Below, in pieces: positions 25,599-33,895 of a stretch of 59,017 bases of DNA. The position numbers and the translations under genes are program-made. The notes beneath the pieces are model-generated. The model was given only the letters and a program-made list of their open reading frames with translations. It was not told the DNA's origin and ran no database searches. This stretch comes from an uncultured Acetatifactor sp. (GTDB lineage: Bacteria > Bacillota > Clostridia > Lachnospirales > Lachnospiraceae), in assembly GCA_910583845.1 (NCBI GenBank), contig CAJUAB010000003.1, forward strand, positions 99,988 through 159,004, read 5' to 3'. Each line of letters begins with the position of its first letter. The stretch's first letter is position 1.

Positions 25599-26147
25599 AT
25601 GCAAAATATGAACACAAGAAGAATTGCGCTGATTGGACTGATGACTGCCGTTATCTGTGTGCTGGGACCGATTTCCTTCCCTCTGCCCATAAGCCCGGTG
25701 CCCATTTCACTGGGAGTCCTGGGAGTGTTGCTGGCCTCCTACCTGCTGGGAATGAAATGGGGCCTTGTCAGCTGTCTGGTCTATCTGTTGATCGGCCTGG
25801 CAGGACTGCCTGTATTTACAGGCTTTTCCGGCGGTCCGGGCAAAGTGCTGGGACCCACGGGCGGTTATCTGCTCGGCTATATTTTTCTGTCTGCGTCAAC
25901 AGGTTTCTTCGTAGGCAAATGGCCCGCCAAATGGCCGATGCACCTGTTGGGTATGGTATTGGGGGAAACGGTTATGTATTTGTTTGGCACTCTGTGGCTG
26001 GGATATCTGATGAAGTGTTCGTTTGTTAAGGCGCTTTGGATGGGTGTAATCCCCTATATTCCCGCTGACCTGATCAAAATCGCCATCACACTGACACTCG
26101 GGGGGCTGGTCCGCAGGCGACTTATGAAGGCCGGATTTTCTGACTGA
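25599..26147 (+). CDS. bioY: BioY biotin transporter substrate-binding subunit
   Basis: 182 residues, six predicted membrane helices, the S-component of an ECF biotin transporter. Family motifs are seen in FPLPISPVPISLGVLGVLLA and in GGPGKVLGPTGGYLLGY, the latter carrying the conserved GPTGGY loop. No biotin synthesis genes are nearby, so this is likely the uptake route, using shared EcfAAT encoded elsewhere. AAAGG lies just before the first ATG, and a second in-frame ATG at 25608 is possible. The operator upstream implies biotin repression. Confidence 0.95.
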   Translation: MQNMNTRRIALIGLMTAVICVLGPISFPLPISPVPISLGVLGVLLASYLLGMKWGLVSCLVYLLIGLAGLPVFTGFSGGPGKVLGPTGGYLLGYIFLSASTGFFVGKWPAKWPMHLLGMVLGETVMYLFGTLWLGYLMKCSFVKALWMGVIPYIPADLIKIAITLTLGGLVRRRLMKAGFSD

Positions 26148-26170
26148 GAATGGCCTCTTGCCATTCTCAG
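26144..26170 (+). terminator. Hairpin at the end of bioY
   Basis: Perfect 11-bp arms CTGAGAATGGC (26144-26154) and GCCATTCTCAG (26160-26170), with the bioY stop codon inside the left arm. There is no immediate T-run, so termination may be partial, allowing read-through to queT. Confidence 0.5.
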
Positions 26171-26236
26171 AGAATTGTGTTACACTGTTTTTCGTTGCAG
26201 GAGCCTTACAGACTGAAATCAACAGGCTTGCCCAAA

Positions 26237-26280
26237 CCGAGTGTTCGTGACCTTCCACTCGTTAAAAAAATACTAGAGGA
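26237..26280 (+). promoter_or_regulatory. Possible preQ1-I riboswitch before queT
   Basis: A CGAGTG stem closes with CACTCG around a loop TTCGTGACCTTC, followed by GTTAAAAAAATACTAGAGGAG. The short stem, C-rich loop, A-rich tail and a 3' segment that can pair with the loop and covers the ribosome site resemble class I preQ1 aptamers. The position directly before queT fits. I could not check the consensus computationally, and the P2 pairing is not perfect. Confidence 0.42.
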
Positions 26281-26290
26281 GATATTCACA

Positions 26291-26803
26291 ATGAAAAACA
26301 GTAAAACACTTTTTATTGCTCAGGCGGCGCTGATAGCCGCCCTCTATGTGGTGTTGACATTGCTGGCCAACTCTCTGGGGTTGGCAAATTACGCCATTCA
26401 GCTTCGCTTCTCCGAAGCGCTTACCATATTACCCTTTTTTACCCCCGCAGCCATACCCGGACTGTTCCTGGGATGTCTGATCAGTAACCTGCTGACCGGC
26501 GCCATCATCTGGGACACTGTCTTTGGCAGCCTTGCTACCCTTCTCGGCGCCTTCGGCACTTATCTGCTGCGCCGCTGCAAATGGCTGGCTCCCCTGCCTC
26601 CTATCGTGGCCAATACCCTGATCATACCGTTTGTACTGTATTTTGCCTATCATTTTCCAGGCTCTGTCCCCTTTTTCATGCTGACTGTGGGACTGGGGGA
26701 GATCCTGTCCTGCGGTGTGCTGGGAATACTGCTGCTTTTGGTTCTGCAAAGATATGCAAAAAATATTTTTCCCGATACCGGAAATTATTGCAAGCAACAT
26801 TAA
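26291..26803 (+). CDS. queT: QueT-family queuosine-precursor transporter
   Basis: 170 residues, about five or six membrane helices, matching the QueT family (PF06177). The N-terminal signature is ALIAALYVVLTLLAN, the conserved IQLRFSEALTILPFF segment follows, and the region GLFLGCLISNLLTG is typical. QueT is an S-component importing queuine or preQ1/preQ0 precursors for tRNA modification. The start at 26291 follows AGAGGAG; the longer frame upstream would run through the leader structure and is rejected. It lies downstream of bioY, another ECF S-component. Confidence 0.9.
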   Translation: MKNSKTLFIAQAALIAALYVVLTLLANSLGLANYAIQLRFSEALTILPFFTPAAIPGLFLGCLISNLLTGAIIWDTVFGSLATLLGAFGTYLLRRCKWLAPLPPIVANTLIIPFVLYFAYHFPGSVPFFMLTVGLGEILSCGVLGILLLLVLQRYAKNIFPDTGNYCKQH

Positions 26804-26912
26804 TATTGATACCATTGTATAAGTATGCAGTGTTTGAAGTACAATGACTTATGTTGTCTACAATAGAAAAAGTCCTGAAAAACAGCTGTGAGCGGCTCCT
26901 GCAACACCGTTT

Positions 26913-27410
26913 TCACAGCACGATTTCCGTCACTCCGTCCTCGATCATGTAGCACATCTCCTCATGGGCATCCACATTTTCCGCAATTTGTTCCGCATCC
27001 AGTTTTATGTAACGGAGGTCTCCGCTGACCAGCAGTATCCCTGTACAGTCATAGATTTCCGTCTTCATGGTGGCAAATTTGGAGGTTGCTTTTATCACGA
27101 TTCCTTTTCCCAGCAGTTCCTCCCCGTAGGGCACGGGTTTTCGGTATTTTACCGCCATCGACATGGTAACCCCCAGAGTATCTTCCCCTTCCAGGGCCCA
27201 CAGCGCTCTCAGGCCCAGTTCATCAAGCATGGTGGCCGCCAGGCCTCCGTGAACTCTCTGAGGGAAGCTCTGATGCTCCTCCTCAAAGCGGAACCGGGTC
27301 ATGACGCTTCCGTCCTCCATATTGTAAAAAGGTGCCTTTAAGCCCACCGGATTGTCCATCCCACAGACAAAGCACATTCTGCTGTTCCTCTGTCTACTCA
27401 CTACCTTCAT
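26913..27410 (-). CDS. Hotdog-fold thioesterase (PaaI-like)
   Basis: 165 residues with the hotdog thioesterase motif RVHGGLAATMLDELG, whose Asp/Glu lie on the central helix, and the beta strand GVTMSMAVKYRKPVP. An N-terminal CFVCGMDNPVGL motif is typical of a subgroup of uncharacterised acyl-CoA thioesterases. The acyl substrate is not predictable. The ATG at 27410 follows AATAAGGAG, which is the end of the leader repeat array C. No metabolic partner is adjacent. Confidence 0.85.
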   Translation of the reverse strand: MKVVSRQRNSRMCFVCGMDNPVGLKAPFYNMEDGSVMTRFRFEEEHQSFPQRVHGGLAATMLDELGLRALWALEGEDTLGVTMSMAVKYRKPVPYGEELLGKGIVIKATSKFATMKTEIYDCTGILLVSGDLRYIKLDAEQIAENVDAHEEMCYMIEDGVTEIVL

Positions 27411-27424
27411 TTTTTTCTCCTTAT

Positions 27425-27608
27425 TTAAAGTCCCGCATCTTCACTCCCAGTACACTTCCCGGTGATGAATACCCGGGCGCCTCTGGCTCCCGGATATTCA
27501 TCAATGCACTGGGATTGAATATGCTGTTTAAAGTCCCGCATCTTCACTCCCAGTACACTTCCCGGTGATGAATACCCGGGCGCCTCTGGCTCCCGGATAT
27601 TCATCAGT
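27425..27608 (-). repeat. Leader repeat array, locus C (103-bp units)
   Basis: Two tandem units with a 103-base period (TCCCGCAT at 27431 and 27534) lie between the 843-residue gene and the thioesterase. The copies are near identical until the second fades at about 27600, near the upstream gene's stop. On the coding (minus) strand each unit begins ATGCGGGACTTTAAACAGCA and contains a hairpin whose plus-strand arms in copy 1 are TGATGAATA (27463) and TATTCATCA (27495). The final motif runs straight into AATAAGGAG and the thioesterase start codon. Confidence 0.85.
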
Positions 27609-27615
27609 GCATTTC

Positions 27616-30147
27616 TCAGTCCTCCGTCCGGATATACGTGATAAAGGAATTGCCGTTCTCTTCCATCCACTCCCTGGTGTCGTTCATTCCCTTTTTGTAT
27701 AGCCTGCCTGTGGACGGTTCCATCACCACCACATTAAACTCGTTAAAACCTGTGAGCAGCACCGCCTCTCCATCCTGCAAGCGGGCCAGTACCGGAATGT
27801 CCTGGTTGATAAAGTACAGCACGGCATCCAGGCTGCAGCCGCCCAGATCCAGTACCCGGGCCCGGTCCTCCAGGTTTTCCTCCAGAATCCGGAATGCGGA
27901 TTGGCCCCGCCGCAGCAAATCATCTGTGTTCCTCACAATCCCCTCCAGAGACAGCATGGTGTCCAGACATACTGCCAGACTCCCCCTCTCCTCTGTGGCT
28001 TCCTGGGCCGTGATCGCCATAATCTGATTACGGGTTACCCGATTTCCTCTGTTCCAGATGGTTCTGCCGCTGTCATCCACCACCACCCCAAAGCAATCGT
28101 TAGCATGATTCACAGCCATTGCGGGATCATAATAAATTCCTTCCGCTCTGCCCATATCATACACATAAAAGCGTTCCCGCTCATTGTCCATGGGCAGGAC
28201 AATGTTTCTCCCTGCACCGATGACTACTTCCTTGGGCGTCACCACCTGTAGGTTCTTGACCTGAATCTCTTCCCGCACCTGAATCTGTACCAGTTTTTCA
28301 TAGACATCCACGGCCACCACCACCAGACGGTTCTTGCCGGCTTCCTGCGTGGCGCTGTTCATAATATGATCCTGCGTCGTGTCCTCATAACTGCCATCCT
28401 CCCGGCGCAGCACACGTTCCAGAGTAATCTGGTTTTCCTCCACCTGGCAGGACAAGGTATAGATGTTTTCCTTCTCGTAGGCTTCCAGCAGCTTTCCCGA
28501 CGCGTCCCGGATGCAGATCTGATACATGGGGAAGAGCTGCCGCCCGGCTCCGTCATCCACCACATCCTCCTGCCTGGCCACGCCATAAATAATATCCTCC
28601 CCCATAAAGCCCAGCGGACGAGCCTCCTCATCTGCTTCCATCTCTATGCGGGTTACCTGCTCCGTTCCCAGATTCATGATATACAGGGTCTGCCCCTCAT
28701 ACCACACCACAATTTTGTGATTATCAGAGATAACCATAGACTCGTCGGTTTGCACCAGAGCAATCCTCTCGCTGGACCGCTCCATCGTATCCACCTCATA
28801 AATGCCGTGGTCCAGATGCAGATACAGTTTGCCCTCCCGATTCAGATACAACAGCTGCTCCAGTTCCTGGCGCAGAATTTCATAGGACTTGTCATAGGGG
28901 ATATACACCAATTCCTCGATGGTGTTCTGTTCACTGTTGTAGGTATATAATTGTATCCCCACCTCCCCTTCATGCCGTCCCCTGTTCATATATCCATACA
29001 CGGCAAACTGTACATTGTTTCCCTCGTCCACATCCAGAATTTTCAGATCGTACTTCTGGTACATATTCCGCGCGTCCCACTGGACTCTGGCGTTTTGGGA
29101 CTGGTCCTCATAGAAGGAGAAAAGCAGCGCCAGCCTGTTCGTGTTCACATTGTAACTGAGCAGCCGGCCGGCCACTTCAAAGACCACTATATTGCCGTCC
29201 GCGCTTTCCACCAGAACCAGGTCCTCGCCCACAATGCCCAGCATGATCTTGTCATTGCCATAGATATCCCCCTCCACCGCGGGAATCTGTTCCATGGTCC
29301 GTTCAAAGTCCAGCAGGTACACACGCTCCGAAGTATAACGGATTCGATAAAATTCCTCTACCAGATAACAATTCCTGTCCTCTCCGCCACCCGTGGACAC
29401 CAGATAGTGAAGTTCCATGGACGCGGTCTGGGATGCCAGTTCCAGCAAATTCACCGCCGGATCAGTCAACCGCCGGATATCCAGATCTCCCCAGGTAATC
29501 TGTTGAAAGCTGCTGTGAATATCCACCCTGTGAAAGCTGGTATTGTCTCCCTGAGAATTGCTCTCCAGATATTTGATCAATTCCCTGGCGGCTTCCCGGT
29601 CAAAGGTCTTTTCATGAAAATCCCGCACATAGGCCAGTTTTTCATATCCCCAGGTATTGTCGCTCCATATGACCCGGGTATAATACCAGATCTCCCGTCC
29701 GGAACTGTCAGTGAGCACCAGGACCAGCGAATACTCCTTATCTTTCTCTATAAGGTCTTTCAGAGCCGTTTCCACTCTTATGACGTCTCCCTGCTCAAAT
29801 CCCGTAATCTCCGTATTCTCAATAAGGCGCTGGCCGTCCCGGCTGCGCACCTCCATACGGATTCCCGCAAGCTCCGCCCCATAGGTATCAATCCGGAATA
29901 TGAGTTCCCGGTTTTCACCCAGTTCGGCAATGGTCCCCCGCTGGCAGGCAATGTCCATGGCCTGGGCATACCCGTGGATTTCATTGTAAAGAATATCCCC
30001 TTTTTCCAGTGTGATAACGGGAAAACTTGCCTCGGACAGTTCCATGGTCATATTCTGATTGTCGTGGTTCATCACTCTGCCCGCCACCAGCAGCGCGATC
30101 ACAAAGGTCAGCAGAAAGATCACCCATTTTACAATAATTTTCTTCAT
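27616..30147 (-). CDS. Membrane-anchored extracytoplasmic protein with C39-like C-terminus
   Basis: 843 residues. A single N-terminal hydrophobic helix (VKWVIFLLTFVIALLVAG) acts as signal or anchor. Most of the protein is beta-rich, with repeated patterns such as IVVFEVAGRLLSYNVNTN and KIVVWYEGQTLYIMNLG that suggest a beta-propeller-like sensor region. The last ~120 residues resemble a C39-type peptidase-like fold (GCSLDAVLYFINQDIPVLAR and AVLLTGFNEFNVVVMEPSTG). The expected catalytic His before the AVLLTG strand is replaced (GEAVLL), so proteolysis is unlikely. It overlaps the upstream methyltransferase by ATGA, indicating translational coupling. Function is unknown. Confidence 0.75.
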   Translation of the reverse strand: MKKIIVKWVIFLLTFVIALLVAGRVMNHDNQNMTMELSEASFPVITLEKGDILYNEIHGYAQAMDIACQRGTIAELGENRELIFRIDTYGAELAGIRMEVRSRDGQRLIENTEITGFEQGDVIRVETALKDLIEKDKEYSLVLVLTDSSGREIWYYTRVIWSDNTWGYEKLAYVRDFHEKTFDREAARELIKYLESNSQGDNTSFHRVDIHSSFQQITWGDLDIRRLTDPAVNLLELASQTASMELHYLVSTGGGEDRNCYLVEEFYRIRYTSERVYLLDFERTMEQIPAVEGDIYGNDKIMLGIVGEDLVLVESADGNIVVFEVAGRLLSYNVNTNRLALLFSFYEDQSQNARVQWDARNMYQKYDLKILDVDEGNNVQFAVYGYMNRGRHEGEVGIQLYTYNSEQNTIEELVYIPYDKSYEILRQELEQLLYLNREGKLYLHLDHGIYEVDTMERSSERIALVQTDESMVISDNHKIVVWYEGQTLYIMNLGTEQVTRIEMEADEEARPLGFMGEDIIYGVARQEDVVDDGAGRQLFPMYQICIRDASGKLLEAYEKENIYTLSCQVEENQITLERVLRREDGSYEDTTQDHIMNSATQEAGKNRLVVVAVDVYEKLVQIQVREEIQVKNLQVVTPKEVVIGAGRNIVLPMDNERERFYVYDMGRAEGIYYDPAMAVNHANDCFGVVVDDSGRTIWNRGNRVTRNQIMAITAQEATEERGSLAVCLDTMLSLEGIVRNTDDLLRRGQSAFRILEENLEDRARVLDLGGCSLDAVLYFINQDIPVLARLQDGEAVLLTGFNEFNVVVMEPSTGRLYKKGMNDTREWMEENGNSFITYIRTED

Positions 30148-31352
30148 ATTCCCTGCTTCCTGTCAAGCAGACGTGCCAATGTGGGATTCACGCCCAGCAG
30201 TTCCATGGTTTGTTGTAAGGCAGCAATCTCCTTTGCGCCTGATTCCCGGCAGGCCTCCTGCCTTTTCAATATGCGCTGTTCTGCCCCGCCTGGCCTCTGG
30301 GGTCTCTTCACAGCCCGTATCAGAAGATTTTTGGGCGTGTGCTCCATATCAATAAATTCCAGGATCTGCGTATCATACCCCTGCTGCTCCAAAAGACCTG
30401 CCCGGATGGCATCCGTAATCAGAGCGGACATACGCTCTTTAATGATTCCATAGCGCAAAACCGGCTGCAATTCCGCGCAGTGAATCTGCCGGTTGACCTC
30501 ATGCTGACAGCAGGGCACCGCAAGAATCACGCTGGCTCCCCAGCTCACCGCCTTTTCAAGCGCATAGTCCGTCGCGGTGTCACAGGCATGAAGGGATACC
30601 ACCATATCCACCTTTTGTTCCCCCTCATAAGTGCTGATATCCCCCACCTGGAAGCGCAGCTGCTCGTACCCGCACCGCAAGGCCAGTTCATTGCAATGCC
30701 GGATGACATCCGCTTTCAGGTCCAGGCCTGTGACACAAATATCTCTTCCCTGCAACACGTGAAGATAATAATACATGGCAAAAGTCAGATAGGATTTTCC
30801 ACATCCAAAGTCAATTATATGGATTGTTCCCTCTCCGGGCAGCCTGTCCAGTATATCCTCGATAAACTCCAGATATCGGTTGATCTGGCGAAATTTGTCA
30901 TATTTATTTTTGTTTATTTTTCCGTCCGGAGTCTGAACCCCCAGCCCGACCAGGAAATCCACCGGACAGCCTTCCCGGAGAATATACTGCTTTTCCCTGT
31001 TATGAGTCAGTTCCCTGGGCGCGTCGCAAACTGTCTTTCTGACCTTGACGGTTATTTTCCCCTTCTTGCTGACCAGCACAGTGACACATCTGTCCCGGGC
31101 TGTAATCTCGCCCTGGCGGAACTGCTCCCGCAGCTCTTTCTCGATCAGTTCACAGGCCCCCGGGGCGTCATGATTCTCATGAAATACCTGTTTACCCACA
31201 TACCTGGCGCTCTGAAACATCAGCTTGCCCTGCAACAGTACCGGGCGCATTTTGAGCTTGTCCCCACAGGCTCTGTCCCTGCTGTTGCTCAGAATCACCT
31301 GTACCAGTTTGTCGTCCACAATTTCTCTCAGCGTCGCGTTAAGCTCGTCCAT
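30144..31352 (-). CDS. Class I SAM-dependent methyltransferase (Methyltransf_32 type)
   Basis: 402 residues. The SAM-binding motif I is HIIDFGCGKSYLTFAMYYYL at about residue 182, followed by GLDLKADVIRHCNELA and the VSLHACDTATDYALEKA motif. The characteristic VPCCQHEVNRQ loop follows. This matches the family related to METTL25 and bacterial homologues; the substrate, probably an RNA or protein, is not established. The N-terminal ~170 residues are extra and specific to clostridial members. The start at 31352 (MDELNATL) follows TTGGAG, just after the tandem repeats of locus D. Its stop overlaps the next gene by four bases. Confidence 0.88.
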   Translation of the reverse strand: MDELNATLREIVDDKLVQVILSNSRDRACGDKLKMRPVLLQGKLMFQSARYVGKQVFHENHDAPGACELIEKELREQFRQGEITARDRCVTVLVSKKGKITVKVRKTVCDAPRELTHNREKQYILREGCPVDFLVGLGVQTPDGKINKNKYDKFRQINRYLEFIEDILDRLPGEGTIHIIDFGCGKSYLTFAMYYYLHVLQGRDICVTGLDLKADVIRHCNELALRCGYEQLRFQVGDISTYEGEQKVDMVVSLHACDTATDYALEKAVSWGASVILAVPCCQHEVNRQIHCAELQPVLRYGIIKERMSALITDAIRAGLLEQQGYDTQILEFIDMEHTPKNLLIRAVKRPQRPGGAEQRILKRQEACRESGAKEIAALQQTMELLGVNPTLARLLDRKQGI

Positions 31353-31370
31353 ATATGATTCTCCAATCAG

Positions 31371-31512
31371 AGTTCCACATCCCCCGCCCACAGGGCAGAT
31401 GCCGCGTCAGCGTTCCGCATCCCACAGCACAAATGCCGCCAGACTTCCGCATCCTGTAGCACAAATGCTGCCAGACTTCCGCATCTGTAGGGCAAATACT
31501 GTCAGAGTTCCA
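31371..31512 (-). repeat. Leader repeat array, locus D (31-40 bp units)
   Basis: Five occurrences of TTCC(G/A)CA(T/G) on the plus strand at 31373, 31413, 31445, 31477 and 31508. These read ATGCGGAAGTCTG, ATGCGGAACGCTGA or ATGTGGAACTCTGA on the minus strand. Two central units are 32 bases with only two differences. The array lies directly before the methyltransferase ribosome site, and the last motif (TGTGGAACTCTGATTGGAG) merges with it. Confidence 0.8.
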
Positions 31513-31547
31513 CAGAGCCACGAAAACATATCGCTTTCGTGGCTCTG
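31513..31547 (-). terminator. 13-bp perfect hairpin after the small conserved gene
   Basis: Arms CAGAGCCACGAAA (31513-31525) and TTTCGTGGCTCTG (31535-31547) pair perfectly around a nine-base loop. It follows the 31564-31983 gene on the minus strand and precedes the first TGTGGAACTC motif. No U-run follows, so it may serve processing rather than termination. Confidence 0.6.
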
Positions 31548-31563
31548 CCTGTCGTAAATCTTT

Positions 31564-31983
31564 TCAGCGGAAACTGAAAAATCCTCTTCTGCCGCCTCGG
31601 CGGCGTTTATATACCTCATTCACCAGAAGTACAAAGATAAGCGAGGGCATCATTTTTCCCTCATCCTCTGGCCGCTGCTGCGCCGAATCCTGCTGATTTT
31701 CTTCCCGCCGGATAATATCGGTTATATTCTCCGCCAGACGCTCCAGTGTATAGCGGTCCGGATACTCATCGTAAATCACACTGCCCTCATAATCCATTTT
31801 ATCCAGAATCTCGGCAATCCTGATCTGATGACGCCGCACCTCGGCGGGGTACATCTGTCGGAAGTATTCCAGATCACGCAGCACGTCCTCGTTCTGCTGA
31901 CCATAAAGAGACGCGTTTCCATTGCCTGCCGCCGGATATGTCATATAAAAAGGTAATATTCTGCGCTCAAAATCCATGTCCAT
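31564..31983 (-). CDS. Conserved hypothetical protein downstream of the atp operon
   Basis: 139 residues, no recognised domain. The N-terminal part reads MDMDFERRILPFYMTYPAAG, the middle is helical (LEYFRQMYPAEVRRHQIRIA), and a hydrophobic stretch near the C-terminus (MMPSLIFVLLVNEVYKRR) precedes a basic RRGGRRGFFSFR tail. The latter could be a C-terminal membrane segment with a positive cytoplasmic end. AAAGGTAGC precedes the ATG. It follows atpC by 69 bases in the same direction and may be read from the atp operon. Function unknown. Confidence 0.7.
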   Translation of the reverse strand: MDMDFERRILPFYMTYPAAGNGNASLYGQQNEDVLRDLEYFRQMYPAEVRRHQIRIAEILDKMDYEGSVIYDEYPDRYTLERLAENITDIIRREENQQDSAQQRPEDEGKMMPSLIFVLLVNEVYKRRRGGRRGFFSFR

Positions 31984-32052
31984 GCTACCTTTTCTTTTTC
32001 TATAACATATGCGTCCGGCATATCCGGCGTTCCTCGCTGCTTCCGCCGCAGC

Positions 32053-32457
32053 TTACTTGATCACCTGGATACGGGCCAGGGCCCGCAGCAGGGCAGTCTC
32101 CGCCCTGGCCAGATCCGTATCGCTGGTGTGTTCATGAATGCGTTCCCGGGCACGGTCTCTTGCCGCCTCGGCCCTGGCCACATCAATCTCCTCAGGCCAC
32201 TCCACAATCTCGGCCAGAATAGTAACCCGGTCGGGCAGAATCTCTACAAAACCCGCATGTAATGCGGCTTCCTTTTCCCCCTCCGGTTCCGTGATCGTAA
32301 GGACTCCCGGCTTGACAATCACCGTCATGGGGAGATGACCGGGCAGCACCCCGATTTGCCCCTCTGAGGTGTTGAACTCCACCATTTCCGCTTCGCCCTC
32401 GTAAAATACTCTGCCGGGCGTAATAATTTTCAAAGTCAAGCAATTATTTTCTGCCAT
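32053..32457 (-). CDS. atpC: ATP synthase epsilon subunit
   Basis: 134 residues. The N-terminal beta-sandwich carries ITPGRVFYEGEAEMVEFNT and GQIGVLPGHLPMT, and two C-terminal helices follow (residues ~88-134, ARAEAARDRARERI). Epsilon forms the central stalk foot with gamma and can inhibit hydrolysis. It closes the core atp operon, 17 bases after atpD. Confidence 0.95.
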   Translation of the reverse strand: MAENNCLTLKIITPGRVFYEGEAEMVEFNTSEGQIGVLPGHLPMTVIVKPGVLTITEPEGEKEAALHAGFVEILPDRVTILAEIVEWPEEIDVARAEAARDRARERIHEHTSDTDLARAETALLRALARIQVIK

Positions 32458-32474
32458 GGAAAACCCGCCTTTCC

Positions 32475-33875
32475 CTATTTCACTCTGGCCAGAACATCAT
32501 CAATGCTGCCGGCGTTCAGGAAATAACTCTCCGGAATGTCATCATGCTTGCCCTCTAAAATCTCCTTGAAGCCCTGTATGGTCTCGTTGATGGGTACATA
32601 CTTGCCCTCCATGCCGGTGAACTGACCGGCCACGAAGAAGGGCTGTGACAAGAATCTCTGTACCTTACGGGCGCGGGAAACCACCAGTTTATCGTCCTCT
32701 GACAGCTCATCCATACCCAGAATGGCAATAATGTCCTGCAATTCCTTATATCTTTGCAGGATTTCCTGCACACCCCGGGCTACCTTGTAATGCTCCTCTC
32801 CCACAATGCGGGGGTCCAGAATACGGGAAGTGGACTCCAGAGGGTCCACTGCGGGATAGATCCCCAGCTCCACAATGGAACGGGAAAGTACCGTGGTTGC
32901 GTCCAGATGAGCAAAGGTTGTGGCCGGCGCCGGGTCGGTCAGGTCATCCGCAGGCACGTATACCGCCTGTACGGAAGTGATGGAACCGTTTTTAGTAGAA
33001 GTGATACGCTCCTGAAGAGCGCCCATCTCCGTCTGTAACGTGGGCTGATATCCCACCGCTGAAGGCATACGTCCCAGCAGGGCGGATACCTCGCTGCCCG
33101 CCTGGGTGAAACGGAAAATATTGTCGATAAACAGCAATACATCCTTGCCGCCCTTGTCACGGAAATACTCCGCCATGGTCAGACCGGTAAGGCCCACGCG
33201 CATTCTCGCTCCGGGGGGCTCGTTCATCTGGCCGAACACCATGGTGGTCTTGTCGATAACCCCTGACTCGCTCATCTCGTGATACAGGTCGTTCCCCTCA
33301 CGGGTGCGCTCTCCCACGCCGGTAAACACGGAATAGCCGCCATGCTCAGTGGCAATATTCCGGATCAGCTCCTGAATCAGCACAGTCTTGCCCACACCCG
33401 CGCCGCCAAACAGACCGATCTTGCCCCCCTTCTGATAGGGACACAGCAAATCAACCACCTTGATACCGGTCTCCAGCAGCTCCGTCTCCGTTGACTGCTC
33501 TTCAAAGTCCGGCGCCGGCCTGTGGATGGGCTCATAAGTCACGCCTTCCGGCGCCGGCTTATTGTCAATGGGTTTACCCAGTACATTAAAAATACGGCCC
33601 AGGGTGTTTTCACCTACAGGCACGGAGATGGGCGCGCCTGTGGCGATGGCATCCATGCCTCTCACCAGGCCGTCCGTCGTACCCATAGCGATACACCGCA
33701 CGGTGTCATCACCCAGGTGCTGTGATACCTCCACTGTCAGCTCGCCGCCATCCTTGCCGGGAATCACGATCGCTTCGTTGATCTCCGGCAGGTTTCCCTC
33801 GCCAAAGCGGATATCCAGCACCGCGCCGATGATCTGGGTAATCCTTCCTTTATTATTTCCTGTCATAACATCCAT
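32475..33875 (-). CDS. atpD: ATP synthase beta subunit
   Basis: 466 residues, the catalytic F1 subunit. The P-loop is FGGAGVGKTVLIQELI, the catalytic Glu lies in GVGERTREGNDLY, and the conserved LLFIDNIFRFTQAGSEVSAL and VPADDLTDPAPATTFAHLD segments are intact. Two ATGs, at 33875 and 33866, are near an AAAGG site; spacing favours 33866, while the longer form adds three residues. Order between atpG and atpC is standard. Confidence 0.98.
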   Translation of the reverse strand: MDVMTGNNKGRITQIIGAVLDIRFGEGNLPEINEAIVIPGKDGGELTVEVSQHLGDDTVRCIAMGTTDGLVRGMDAIATGAPISVPVGENTLGRIFNVLGKPIDNKPAPEGVTYEPIHRPAPDFEEQSTETELLETGIKVVDLLCPYQKGGKIGLFGGAGVGKTVLIQELIRNIATEHGGYSVFTGVGERTREGNDLYHEMSESGVIDKTTMVFGQMNEPPGARMRVGLTGLTMAEYFRDKGGKDVLLFIDNIFRFTQAGSEVSALLGRMPSAVGYQPTLQTEMGALQERITSTKNGSITSVQAVYVPADDLTDPAPATTFAHLDATTVLSRSIVELGIYPAVDPLESTSRILDPRIVGEEHYKVARGVQEILQRYKELQDIIAILGMDELSEDDKLVVSRARKVQRFLSQPFFVAGQFTGMEGKYVPINETIQGFKEILEGKHDDIPESYFLNAGSIDDVLARVK

Positions 33876-33895
33876 ACCTTTCTAGGGGAGCGGCG

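Noticed and set aside
26150..26290. 47-residue N-terminal extension of QueT
   Set aside because: It overlaps the bioY hairpin and the riboswitch-like leader and is not hydrophobic or family-like; AGAGGAG fixes the start at 26291.
31371..31512. CRISPR-like short tandem repeats
   Set aside because: Period of 31-40 bases with no spacers; better explained by the leader motif.
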